A stretch of 64,000 bases of DNA, from the NCBI GenBank assembly GCA_943371005.1, contig CALRTB020000010.1, positions 57,040 to 121,039 on the forward strand, in the 5' to 3' direction. The notes below the pieces were generated by a model. The model did not search any database and was not told the DNA's origin. It saw only the letters and a program-made list of their open reading frames with translations. Within the stretch, counting starts at the first letter, position 1. Every line of letters begins with the position of its first letter. A program made the position numbers and the translations under genes. Of this stretch, positions 44,271 to 52,915 are shown piece by piece. Source of the DNA: MRBY01 sp943371005. Lineage in GTDB: Bacteria; Cyanobacteriota; Cyanobacteriia; Cyanobacteriales; MRBY01.

Positions 44271-44315
44271 CACAAAAAGGGGGGTTGCCCCCCACGAACT
44301 CAGACCGATAACACC

Positions 44316-46484
44316 TTAGAAGCGCTCACCAATACCAAAGTGAATGCGGCTGTCCCCTTGGTCATTGAGCCCATAATCCACCCGAATTGGCCCTAGGGGA
44401 GAATTCACCCGAACACCAATACCATAGCCGAAACCATTACCAGGCTTGCCACGGGTTCCAGCCGGATCTCCCGGTACATCATCCCCGGAACCGAGGTCTG
44501 TGGCATAGTCAGCAAATAGCGCACCACCCACCGCAGAGAAAATCGGGAAGCGATATTCTGCTGTCGCTTGGATGTAGTTACGGCCGCTACCGAGATCCCC
44601 TTCTTCAAAGCCCCGCACAGAGTTGCTGCCCCCAAGGGAGAAAGCTTCATAGGGCGGTAAGTCACCAATAATCGCGCCTCCTTGAATATTGAAGGCCAAA
44701 GTGTGGGGTTTCTCTTCACTGCCAAAACTAGGGAGTTTAATCGGTGAATCCATGTAGATGCTATGGCTAGCCCGGAGTCGGTTAAAGAGAATACTGCCAC
44801 TACCGATAGGAATAGTCTGGTCGGTACCGAAACGGGTAATGGAACCCCGGGTCGCCCCATCAAAGCTCGTACGCTTATCCCGTACCACGTTCAGGCTCAG
44901 GGCAAAGATATCGTCAATGCCACTGTCCGAGAAACTGAGTTGATTCCCAGCTTGGTCGACAAATTCTGTATCGCCATCGGCATTAGTAATCCGGACGCGG
45001 TTGTAATCAAAGCCCAGGGAGGCACGCCATTCAGAGGGGCCAAAAACATTTTTCGATAGGGGACGGCTAAAGGTCACCCCACCACCAATGCGGTTAATCC
45101 GGGGGCGATCGCCACTTTCTAGTAGATCAACATCTGTCTCACCCCCATCAAAGATCAGGGAGATAGAACGACGGCGGAAGGCATTGACCGAATAGGATGT
45201 CCGGTAAGGATCGCCCGCAATCCAAGGATCCGTAAAGGATAGATCAAACAGAGCATCCCGTTGCCCCAGTTGGAATTCTGCCGCTAGACGTTGGTTATTG
45301 CCACCCAGGTTTTGTTGCTGGTAGCTCACACTCCCAAAGAAGCCACTGGCGGAGCTAATCCCCCCACCTGCCGCGATGGAGCCTGTATTGCCTTCAATGA
45401 CATTTAAATTGAGGACGGCCTGGGTTGGATCTTCGGTACCGGTGGTGAAATCTAACTGGACATCTTCAAATAGTCCCAGACCAAACACCCGCTGGAGATC
45501 CCGTTGGGCGACGTCCCGCTGAAAAACGTCCCCTGGTTTAAGTTCCATTTCCCGCGTAATGATAAAGTCTCGGGTTTTGCCATCGACAGGTTCATTGTCG
45601 GCATTAATGAAATTGACCTGGATATCTTCGATGACCCCTTCAACGACAACGAGGGTCACAACCCCATCGGCACTCGGTTCATCAATACCGATTACCTTGG
45701 CCAGGTCGTAACCGTTGTCTTGGTACCACTGCTGGAGTTGTTGGAGTTTATTACTGCCCTCTTGGAAATCGTTGAGGTTAATAATCTCGCCATAGCGATC
45801 GCTGAAAATATTATCAACAACTTCAGGGGGCGTAATATTTTGACTACCTTCTAGGGGCAATGCCTGCACGACGATATCGGTCAAAACGGGGTTGGGCACC
45901 ACATCAAACGTTACCCGCACTCCCAGAGGCGTATCTTCTGGGGTCGCCACAACATTGGCAAACAGACCTGTCGCGTAGACGCGGTTCACATCATTCCGAA
46001 TTTGCGAAACGGTTGTTGGTCGTCCGGCCCGGGTTTCAATGGCCTGGATAATTTCTTGTTCTAGTTCGACATTGTCGCCCACACCATTAATCTGAATTTC
46101 TGCGACCAGTACCCTGGGTTCGTTGGGGTTGGCTTGGGTATTGGGATTTCCCTGCTGCTGGGCGTAGAGTTGCGCCAGACTACTGTCCTGGGAAGTTGGT
46201 TGAGCCTGGGTAGCGGGAGGGGTGACAGCTTGGGTCGGTGCCTGGGCCAGGGTTTGGGGTGCTGGCGTCTGGGAAGCTTGTTCTGTTGTGGGCGCTGTCT
46301 CTGTGCCCTCTACAAGCAGAGCCGGTACGACAACCTCGGTCACCGTTGGCACGAGGGGATCAGGGCTACTCCCTTCTGATCGGGGTTCGGCATGGGCCGG
46401 AGACATGACACCCAAAGAGGCGATCGCCGCCCAAAGTGCTAGGGCCTGGGGGGAAAAATAGTCTAAATTTTGTTGTTTCTGCAC
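44316..46484 (-). CDS. Omp85/BamA-family outer membrane assembly protein
   Basis: The protein of about 722 residues inserts beta-barrel proteins into the outer membrane and is the relative of chloroplast Toc75. A signal peptide ends near MSPAHA, then a Pro/Gln/Thr-rich linker of about 100 residues. Three POTRA domains follow (NEPRVLVAEIQINGVGDN; NPVLTDIVVQALPL; GVIEDIQVNFINA). A C-terminal barrel has the GGSNSVRGFEEGDLG loop and ends in Phe (IHFGIGERF). The frame is open to TTG 46502; GTG 46484 before the signal peptide is a reasonable start, but TTG 46490 or 46502 cannot be excluded. It precedes lpxC. Confidence 0.92.
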   Translation of the reverse strand: MQKQQNLDYFSPQALALWAAIASLGVMSPAHAEPRSEGSSPDPLVPTVTEVVVPALLVEGTETAPTTEQASQTPAPQTLAQAPTQAVTPPATQAQPTSQDSSLAQLYAQQQGNPNTQANPNEPRVLVAEIQINGVGDNVELEQEIIQAIETRAGRPTTVSQIRNDVNRVYATGLFANVVATPEDTPLGVRVTFDVVPNPVLTDIVVQALPLEGSQNITPPEVVDNIFSDRYGEIINLNDFQEGSNKLQQLQQWYQDNGYDLAKVIGIDEPSADGVVTLVVVEGVIEDIQVNFINADNEPVDGKTRDFIITREMELKPGDVFQRDVAQRDLQRVFGLGLFEDVQLDFTTGTEDPTQAVLNLNVIEGNTGSIAAGGGISSASGFFGSVSYQQQNLGGNNQRLAAEFQLGQRDALFDLSFTDPWIAGDPYRTSYSVNAFRRRSISLIFDGGETDVDLLESGDRPRINRIGGGVTFSRPLSKNVFGPSEWRASLGFDYNRVRITNADGDTEFVDQAGNQLSFSDSGIDDIFALSLNVVRDKRTSFDGATRGSITRFGTDQTIPIGSGSILFNRLRASHSIYMDSPIKLPSFGSEEKPHTLAFNIQGGAIIGDLPPYEAFSLGGSNSVRGFEEGDLGSGRNYIQATAEYRFPIFSAVGGALFADYATDLGSGDDVPGDPAGTRGKPGNGFGYGIGVRVNSPLGPIRVDYGLNDQGDSRIHFGIGERF

Positions 46485-46658
46485 GTCCAAACACCAGATC
46501 AAACGAAAGTTATCAGCACTATATTTATAAGTGCTTTTTCTGTAAATCGGCCAACATGAGTAATTTACTCTGCTGGATTGTACCAGAGTCGAAGACGGGG
46601 AAGCGTTGCTTATGTTTCCGCGTCTGGGCCTCGTAATTTAGCTTTGGGCCGGGGAAAT

Positions 46659-47447
46659 TTAGGCGAGGGATTGCAATTGCTGCACTTGTGCCAGCACCCT
46701 TGCCTGGACAGTTTGATAAGCGTTTTCGATGTTACCGAGGTCTTGACGGAAGCGGTCTTTATCCATTACCCGCAGGTTGGGATCTGTTTCGGTTTGATCC
46801 CACAGACGGCAGGTGTCGGGGCTAATTTCGTCGGCCAAAAGAATTGTACCTGTTTTGTCGGTGCCAAACTCGATTTTAAAATCTACCAAGGTAATCTGAC
46901 AGCGCTCAAAAAAGGTTTGCATCAGACGATTGATCCGGAGGGCATAGTCCTGGAGTTGGGCCAGTTGCTCGGTAGTCACGATCTTGAGCAGCATGAGGCG
47001 ATCGCGGGTCAGGAGGGGATCCCCAAGGGCATCATCCTTGAGATAGAACTCCACGAGGGGTTGGGGGAGCACCGTGCCCTGGGCTAAACCTGTTTGCTTA
47101 CAAAGACTACCCGCTGCGATATTGCGCACCACCACTTCTACGGGCAGAATTGTGACTGCTTTTACGAGCATTTCATCGGCTTTGGTTTGTTCGATAAAGT
47201 GAGTTGGAATTCCCTGGGTTCCCAGCCATTGGAGGAGAGCCGCTGCAATGGTGCAATTCATTTCTCCTTTGCCCTGGATGGTGCCTTTTTTCTGGGCATT
47301 GAAGGCGGTGGCGTCATCTTTGAAATAGGTGAGGAGAACATCAGGATCGGCGGTGCTGTAGAGAATTTTCGCCTTACCTTCGTATTTTTTTTCCGGGTGG
47401 TGCTCGCTCATAAGCTGGTTAAAATCATTGCTAAAATCATTCTCCAT
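46659..47447 (-). CDS. purC: Phosphoribosylaminoimidazole-succinocarboxamide synthase
   Basis: PurC joins aspartate to CAIR in purine synthesis. The 262-residue enzyme has KYEGKAKILYSTADPDVLL, DATAFNAQKKGTIQGKG, VEVVVRNIAAGSLCKQTG and LVDFKIEFGTDKTGTILLADEISPD, with full family length. Two starts are possible: ATG 47447 and ATG 47411 (MSEHHPEKKYEGKAK); neither has a clear Shine-Dalgarno. purC upstream of the Omp85 gene and lpxC is the usual cyanobacterial neighbourhood. Confidence 0.96.
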   Translation of the reverse strand: MENDFSNDFNQLMSEHHPEKKYEGKAKILYSTADPDVLLTYFKDDATAFNAQKKGTIQGKGEMNCTIAAALLQWLGTQGIPTHFIEQTKADEMLVKAVTILPVEVVVRNIAAGSLCKQTGLAQGTVLPQPLVEFYLKDDALGDPLLTRDRLMLLKIVTTEQLAQLQDYALRINRLMQTFFERCQITLVDFKIEFGTDKTGTILLADEISPDTCRLWDQTETDPNLRVMDKDRFRQDLGNIENAYQTVQARVLAQVQQLQSLA

Positions 47448-47539
47448 TGTAGGGGCTGATGTCCCTGGGTTTGCCTAGGGGCTTGGGGAAACAATATGTC
47501 ACAATAAAGCCGATCTCTTTCTGTGTGGTGCTGTATTTT

Positions 47540-48082
47540 GTGATTGCTATTTATCCTGGAAGCTTTGATCCGATTACCCTGGGTCATCTCGATATTATTG
47601 AACGGGGCGATCGCCTTTTTGAAAAAGTAATCGTGGCGGTGCTGTGCAATCCCAGTAAATCGCCGATTTTCAGCCTCGAAAAGCGCGTGGCCCAAATTAG
47701 CCGCTGTACCCAACATTTACCCAATGTGGAAGTGGCGAGTTTCACCGGTTTAACCACTGACTACGCCCGACAACGTAATGCGGGTGTATTACTACGAGGA
47801 CTACGGGTGCTGTCCGACTTCGAGAAGGAGCTACAGATGGCGCATACAAATAAGACGCTTTGGGATAATATCGAGACAGTATTCCTGGCGACCTCCAACG
47901 AATATAGTTTTCTCAGCAGCAGCGTCGTCAAAGAAATTGCTAAATTTGGTGGTTCCGTTGATCACCTCGTTCCTGACAATGTCGCTGAAGATCTTTATCA
48001 ATGGTACAAAGTTCATCCTCCCCAGATAAGCCCGCCGACAACAATGTCAACTCCCCGACCCTTTATCGAGGGGTCGATTTGA
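47540..48082 (+). CDS. coaD: Phosphopantetheine adenylyltransferase
   Basis: CoaD makes dephospho-CoA from phosphopantetheine and ATP. The core shows IAIYPGSFDPITLGHLDIIERG, LLRGLRVLSDFEKELQMAHTN and SNEYSFLSSSVVKEIAKFGG, all family signatures. GTG at 47540 places the beta-strand start correctly; the upstream frame to 47459 is not typical. About 20 extra residues (YKVHPPQISPPTT and on) extend beyond the usual end and are read through an 82-bp overlap with the next gene. It is divergent from purC. Confidence 0.94.
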   Translation: MIAIYPGSFDPITLGHLDIIERGDRLFEKVIVAVLCNPSKSPIFSLEKRVAQISRCTQHLPNVEVASFTGLTTDYARQRNAGVLLRGLRVLSDFEKELQMAHTNKTLWDNIETVFLATSNEYSFLSSSVVKEIAKFGGSVDHLVPDNVAEDLYQWYKVHPPQISPPTTMSTPRPFIEGSI

Positions 48083-48714
48083 ATGTGCAGGAACAGCTCA
48101 CTCACCTAGAAGAAGTAATTTTTGAAGGCATCCAAATTCCCCTCACAGGACTAACCCTCGTTAAAGACAACGATGTTTTAGACCAGCTCGATGCGGTGCG
48201 CGCGAGTATCCCTGAGATTATTGAGCGGGCCGTCGAAGTGCTCCAGTATAAGCAACACCTCGTCGAACAGGCCGAAGCTGACGCAGATCGCATTGTCACC
48301 AGCGCCAAGCAGCAGGCCGCCCAATACCTAGATGAGATGGCTCTAACCCGGCAAGCAGAGCAACAGGCCGCCCAATTGCGCTATGCCACGGAACAGGAAT
48401 GCCAAGCTCTCCGCCAAAATACCCTCGCTGATTTAGAAGCTTTTCGGCAGCAGGTATCCCAGGAAGTGCAGCAAATGAAAAACCAGGCGATCGCCGAAGC
48501 CCAGGCCATCCAACAAGATGCAGATCAATATGCCCACAATCTCCTTGGTGGCCTTGAGGTGAACCTCCGGGAGCAACTGGAGATTGTCCAAAACGGGCGG
48601 CGACAACTCCAACCGCCACCATCGCCACACAATGGTTTAGCGCCCCAGGTGGCAGCCCAAAAACCCCAGGGACGGCGCAACACATCCCAACCGCGTCAGC
48701 CTAGATCGAGATAG
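48001..48714 (+). CDS. Coiled-coil protein overlapping coaD
   Basis: The 237-residue protein starts at ATG 48001, inside coaD in another frame. A short disordered head leads into LTHLEEVIFEGIQIPLTGLTLVKDNDVLDQLDAVRASIPEII, then a long Gln/Ala/Glu-rich coiled coil (about 80-200), and a Pro/Arg/Gln-rich tail. A coaD-linked coiled-coil gene is conserved in cyanobacteria (as I remember, Synechocystis slr0847-slr0848), but its function is not known. Resemblance to DivIVA or ATP-synthase b-type helices is only compositional. Its last 19 bp overlap the convergent oxidoreductase gene. Confidence 0.8.
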   Translation: MVQSSSSPDKPADNNVNSPTLYRGVDLNVQEQLTHLEEVIFEGIQIPLTGLTLVKDNDVLDQLDAVRASIPEIIERAVEVLQYKQHLVEQAEADADRIVTSAKQQAAQYLDEMALTRQAEQQAAQLRYATEQECQALRQNTLADLEAFRQQVSQEVQQMKNQAIAEAQAIQQDADQYAHNLLGGLEVNLREQLEIVQNGRRQLQPPPSPHNGLAPQVAAQKPQGRRNTSQPRQPRSR

Positions 48715-49841
48715 GTATCGAGATCCGGCACTGTCAACCAACGGCCTTGGTTATGGGCCTGGTGGGTTAAATCCATTAATAGTTGAGAATAAACCCCTTC
48801 CCGGAGTGTTGGGGCGATCGCCGCTGGATCTTCAGCAAGACTTTGATTTTGTTGACAACGGTCGATGGCTTTGACCCAATGATCGACAACTCGGATAAAG
48901 GGCGCGAGGCGGCCATCAGCAAAGGTTTGAGGAAATTCAAGGCGCTCTGGAATCGTCACAGGTTGCAGGTCTTCGCCCGCTTGGCCCGCCTGGAGGGTAA
49001 AACCATGGACATAGTCCTTGAGGTTACTGCTCCCCAAAACCAGGGAACCGCGATCGCCATAAATTTCGAGCCAGTGGCCCCGACCGTGGTGACTGACGGA
49101 GGTGATATTAATTTGGCACGGTGTCCCATCGGCCAGTTCTAACATAATCAAGCAGGTATCATCGGCATCTACGGGTTTAAGGCGATCGCCATCGCGGGGG
49201 TCGGGTCGCTCTTTGATGGCGCAACTGAGGTGACCGGATAGACGTTTTACCGGGCCAAACAACCAATGGACATAATCAAAGGCATGGGAACCCACGGCCC
49301 CCAAAGCGCCGCCCCCTTGATCCTGGCGGGCGTACCAATTCCAAGGTCGGTCTGGGTTGGCCCGACTGGTCACTAGCCAGTTGATCGTAATTAGGCGTTT
49401 TTCACCGACAAAACCCTGTTGCAGGTATTCCGCGAGACATTGCCAAGCGGGAACGAAACGAAATTCAAAGTCCGGGGTCACCACCAGATTCTTTTGGGTG
49501 GCTAGCTGGTAAAGCTCCCGCACCTCAGCCGCGTTGAGGGTCATGGGTTTTTCTAAGAGGACGTGTTTCCCCGCCAGAAGAGCTTGTTTTGCCATTTCAT
49601 AATGCAAAAAAGGCGGCGTCGAAATGGCCACGGCAGCAACGGCAGGATTGTCCAAGAGAGCAGTAAAATCGCTGGCACCCTCTGGAATTTGATGGGCGGC
49701 GGCGATCGCCTGGGCCTTGTCCGGATCGCGATGGTACACCGAGACCACTTCGGTACGGTGGTGATGTTGGAGGCCGGGAATATGAATTTTTTGGCCAAAA
49801 CCGGTGCCGGCGATCGCCACCCCAATGGTGTCGTGGGTCAT
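48696..49841 (-). CDS. Gfo/Idh/MocA-family NAD(P)-dependent oxidoreductase
   Basis: The 381-residue protein has an N-terminal Rossmann fold (VAIAGTGFGQKIHIPGLQ), the family segment LLAGKHVLLEKPMTLNAAEVREL with the catalytic-region Lys-Pro, and a C-terminal alpha/beta domain. GGALGAVGSHAFDYVHWLFG carries the conserved His. Substrates in the family are sugars, inositols and biliverdin-like compounds; this one is not assigned. ATG at 49841 has TTAGGAG about 7 bases upstream, better than the upstream frame. It overlaps the convergent coiled-coil gene by 19 bp. Confidence 0.9.
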   Translation of the reverse strand: MTHDTIGVAIAGTGFGQKIHIPGLQHHHRTEVVSVYHRDPDKAQAIAAAHQIPEGASDFTALLDNPAVAAVAISTPPFLHYEMAKQALLAGKHVLLEKPMTLNAAEVRELYQLATQKNLVVTPDFEFRFVPAWQCLAEYLQQGFVGEKRLITINWLVTSRANPDRPWNWYARQDQGGGALGAVGSHAFDYVHWLFGPVKRLSGHLSCAIKERPDPRDGDRLKPVDADDTCLIMLELADGTPCQINITSVSHHGRGHWLEIYGDRGSLVLGSSNLKDYVHGFTLQAGQAGEDLQPVTIPERLEFPQTFADGRLAPFIRVVDHWVKAIDRCQQNQSLAEDPAAIAPTLREGVYSQLLMDLTHQAHNQGRWLTVPDLDTYLDLG

Positions 49842-49914
49842 GGGAACTCCTAAATCGATGATCTTCCTCCGCATTATCCAGAACAGCGGTGGGCAAAATC
49901 AAAATTTTTCCGGC

Positions 49915-51048
49915 CTAGCCCTGGCGTACTCTCCGCCAAACCTTTTGATATTCAGCCGTCGTGTCCGGGTCTAACATCTCGATGATTTCACTGGCATCGA
50001 AGGTGCTTTGATCGAGATAAATTAAGGGATTATCAGTGATGGCAGGTTCTAAATTAGTCGCCGCATAAATCAGTGGGGAGGCACCGTGACTACTGCGGGA
50101 AATCTGTTGAATCGCCGCCGGTTCCCAACAAAACTCTAACCAAGTTTTTAGGGTCTCAAAAGAAGTTTGACTGCGTTGGGGCTGCACCCACAGATCACAC
50201 CAGAGGGCCGTGCCACTGGCGGGAATCACCGCCCCTAAATGGCGGTACCGTTGCAGGAGGGGCAAAATATCCTGGGACCACCCCTGGGCAACCCAAGTAT
50301 CCCCCATCTCAAGGGGCTGGAGATAGTGGGTGGAACTATAAAATTTAACCTGGCGGTGGAGGGTTTGGAAATCGCTCTCCAAATCGGCGATCGCCACTGG
50401 ATTTGTTTCGTTGTAAGATTTGCCCTGTTTTTTGAGTAAAAGCCCCAACACTTCCCGCGATTGGTTTAGCAGAGAAATTTTTCCCTGTAATTCTGGCCGC
50501 CACAGATCCGCCCAATCCGTTGGTGTCCACCCCAATTTTTTCAACTTATCCTTGCGGTAGACCAACATCGTTGTGCCCCAGCGGTAGGGCTGTCCCCACA
50601 GTTGCCCTTGGGAGTCGATCTCTCCTTGGATATTGCGGCGCAAAAATCGTTGCCAAGGTTCCCCCAAATCTTCCCACCGAGTTAGTTCTTCCAGAGATAA
50701 CGGTTGAAGAAATCCCAAGGCGATCGCCTGTCGATACCAGCCATGGCCTAGGGTTAACAGATCCGGTACTGCTGCCGAGCGATTGAGGAAATTTTCAGAA
50801 GTCTCCGGCATCTTCATCGCCGCATCCTGCAACACCTCAAATAATTCCTGGAGCTGCTCTAGGGGTTTGAGATCTAAGGTGACCGTTTGTCCTTGGTTTT
50901 GCCGAAACAATGTCAACAGTTGTGGCGAAATTGACCCCCGTAATGTGTTGATTTGTAAAGTTGTCTCCGAGGTTCGTTGACACCCTCCCAAACACCCAGC
51001 AAGGGCATAGAGTGCGGAAATAGTCAAAAAATGGCGGCGATTGGGCAT
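49915..51048 (-). CDS. Extracellular solute-binding protein with Tat-type lipoprotein signal
   Basis: The 377-residue protein begins MPNRRHFLTISALYALAGC: a twin-arginine-like RRHFL motif, then a lipobox-like LAGC/LGGC. It resembles the spermidine/putrescine or iron type of periplasmic binding proteins (LQINTLRGSISPQLLTLF; QPYRWGTTMLVYRKDKLKKLGW; WKTWLEFCWEP-like C-terminal helices). The ligand is not known and no permease or ATPase gene is adjacent. The upstream in-frame start at 51087 would hide the signal, so 51048 is chosen. Confidence 0.85.
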   Translation of the reverse strand: MPNRRHFLTISALYALAGCLGGCQRTSETTLQINTLRGSISPQLLTLFRQNQGQTVTLDLKPLEQLQELFEVLQDAAMKMPETSENFLNRSAAVPDLLTLGHGWYRQAIALGFLQPLSLEELTRWEDLGEPWQRFLRRNIQGEIDSQGQLWGQPYRWGTTMLVYRKDKLKKLGWTPTDWADLWRPELQGKISLLNQSREVLGLLLKKQGKSYNETNPVAIADLESDFQTLHRQVKFYSSTHYLQPLEMGDTWVAQGWSQDILPLLQRYRHLGAVIPASGTALWCDLWVQPQRSQTSFETLKTWLEFCWEPAAIQQISRSSHGASPLIYAATNLEPAITDNPLIYLDQSTFDASEIIEMLDPDTTAEYQKVWRRVRQG

Positions 51049-51270
51049 AAATCTAAATGTCGTTTCCCCAGGGAAATATCTTTTCAAAAAATAGCAAATT
51101 TAGCCTTTAATCAACTTCAACCTTGCCTAGGACAATTGCAACTCGATCCTCAAAGATGCAAGGTTTTCTTAAGGTTTTCTAAGAGAATCTTAAATATATC
51201 AGGATAAATATTCACAGCCTTAGGGTTGGTACTAGCATGGGACAAAGACCCGACTTTAGGCTGACAAAAT

Positions 51271-51657
51271 ATGAGTGTTCAAGGCTATATCAACGAGTTG
51301 AAACATCAGCTTGATCTGTTGTATCAAACCGTCGAACAAATGCAGCAGGGGCTAGGCCCAACGGGACAATCCTTGTCAGAAACAGATTTGATGGCGATGG
51401 TTCCCAAAATTGATCCAGCGGCCTTTGGCTTAGATTTTCGGGTCGGCGGAGAATCTTTTCACCATAAAGATGTTTTATTTGATGAAACCCTTGGCTTAGA
51501 GGGGCATCCCATGGACGAAAAGCAAATGAGCCCGGAATTGCAGATCAAGCGACTGACAGCCCAATTGACAGTGGCCTACAAACGCATTGCCCAATTAGAG
51601 GAGCAGTTGCTCTCGCGGCAAAATGAGCACAATGGCAGCGAATATATTTATTCTTGA
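51271..51657 (+). CDS. Conserved cyanobacterial coiled-coil hypothetical protein
   Basis: The 128 residues have an N-terminal helix (YINELKHQLDLLYQTVEQMQQ), a middle segment with DLMAMVPKIDPAAFGLDFRVGGESF, and a C-terminal coiled coil (ELQIKRLTAQLTVAYKRIAQLEEQLLSR). There are no membrane segments and no cysteines. I do not recognise a function. It is probably monocistronic and convergent with lspA. Confidence 0.7.
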   Translation: MSVQGYINELKHQLDLLYQTVEQMQQGLGPTGQSLSETDLMAMVPKIDPAAFGLDFRVGGESFHHKDVLFDETLGLEGHPMDEKQMSPELQIKRLTAQLTVAYKRIAQLEEQLLSRQNEHNGSEYIYS

Positions 51658-51704
51658 CATTTTTGAGAAATTCATAATGGTCCTCGATCAACCCTCCAGC
51701 TAGA

Positions 51705-52211
51705 TTATTTAGGTTTGGGGGGCGATTCTGCTTGGGCGAGGCGGTAAGAAAACCACAAATTAAGCAATAAGCAAGCGATGCCAATGTTGATACAGACATC
51801 GGCAATGTTAAATACGGGGAAATTAATCAGGCGAAAGTCAAGAAAATCGACCACATAGCCGAATAAAAAGCGGTCTACGCCATTGCCCATTGCCCCCGCG
51901 AGGATAAATCCATAGCCTCCTTGTTCCCAGAGGGTTTGGCGATCGCCAAACCAAGCCAAGGCCATCAGACCGACACTGACCCCCAAGGACAACCACCGGA
52001 GCCAATGCACCCCATCGGTAAAAATGCTGAAGGCGGCCCCAGTGTTTTGTACATAGGTGAAATGAAAGACATTCGGCCAGAGAGCAAAGGTATCACCAAC
52101 CTCCGGCAAGGTCTGGAGCACAATGGTTTTTGTGAGTTGATCGAGGACTAATCCGAGAAAGGCAACAAGCCAAAACCAGCGATTTTTAAGTAAATCTTGG
52201 CGCAGATCCAT
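51705..52211 (-). CDS. lspA: Signal peptidase II (prolipoprotein signal peptidase)
   Basis: LspA removes signal peptides from diacylglyceryl-modified lipoproteins. The 168-residue, four-span protein contains LVLDQLTKTIV, YVQNTGAAFSIF, the first catalytic Asp in GAMGNGVDRFLFGYVVDFLDF and the second in FNIADVCINIG. It follows bioY by 59 bp on the same strand and is probably part of the bioB-bioY-lspA unit. The lipoproteins in this window would be its substrates. Confidence 0.95.
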   Translation of the reverse strand: MDLRQDLLKNRWFWLVAFLGLVLDQLTKTIVLQTLPEVGDTFALWPNVFHFTYVQNTGAAFSIFTDGVHWLRWLSLGVSVGLMALAWFGDRQTLWEQGGYGFILAGAMGNGVDRFLFGYVVDFLDFRLINFPVFNIADVCINIGIACLLLNLWFSYRLAQAESPPKPK

Positions 52212-52270
52212 GGAGATTTTCCGTTTCGCTAAAGAGAAAAAATATTAAGCCCAATGCTTTGGCCTTTGGC

Positions 52271-52912
52271 CTAATAGAACAAAATCCGTCGTACTCCATA
52301 GGCCAACACAGCCACACCACAGACTAGCATTAACTGACTTGGAAAGGGAGTCACAGTGTAGAGGGCGATCGCCTGGAGCAAACTCAGTTCCGTAGCCTGT
52401 AATTTTTCTAGGAGGGTCAGCCCCATTAGATAAAGAATGCCGCAACTATGGAGAGCGATCAGACCACAAAAAGCACTGAGGGCAAGGGCTTCTAAACTCA
52501 GCACATACCGAAAGGCGAGCCAACCACAAATGCCCGCCGCTGGGATGAAGCCGAGGATATAACCAAAGGTGGGTTCTGTCAGGTACCCCAGTTTCCCCCC
52601 TTGGGAGAACACCGGCAACCAAAACAACCCGATCAGAATATAGGCAATCTGGGCGATGATGCCCGCATTTTTACCCCCCAAACAGCCCGTGAGGAGGACA
52701 GCAGCCACTTGACAGTAGATCCCCAAAGATTGAGTTTGTAGTCCCGCCGTTGACCAGTCCCAAGGGAGATTTAGCCGATGGGCCTCAATGAAGGTGCCCC
52801 CAATTGTCAGGGATACACCGATCAATGCCCACAGGAGTTGGTTAAACCAGTTTGGGCCAGTGGTGGCGGTTTGTTTTGGGGACAAGGATCTGGGGAGGGC
52901 TTTCGCTTTCAA
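52271..52912 (-). CDS. bioY: Biotin transporter substrate-binding subunit BioY
   Basis: BioY is the membrane S component for biotin uptake, either alone or with ECF partners. The 213-residue protein has six spans and the family segment QSLGIYCQVAAVLLTGCLGGKNAGIIAQIAYILIGLFWLPVF followed by EPTFGYILGFIPAAGICGWLAFR. The start is TTG at 52912, 3 bp after the bioB stop, with no better ATG. bioB next door shows that the cell makes biotin as well as importing it. No bioM or bioN gene is nearby. Confidence 0.92.
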   Translation of the reverse strand: MKAKALPRSLSPKQTATTGPNWFNQLLWALIGVSLTIGGTFIEAHRLNLPWDWSTAGLQTQSLGIYCQVAAVLLTGCLGGKNAGIIAQIAYILIGLFWLPVFSQGGKLGYLTEPTFGYILGFIPAAGICGWLAFRYVLSLEALALSAFCGLIALHSCGILYLMGLTLLEKLQATELSLLQAIALYTVTPFPSQLMLVCGVAVLAYGVRRILFY

Positions 52913-52915
52913 GGG

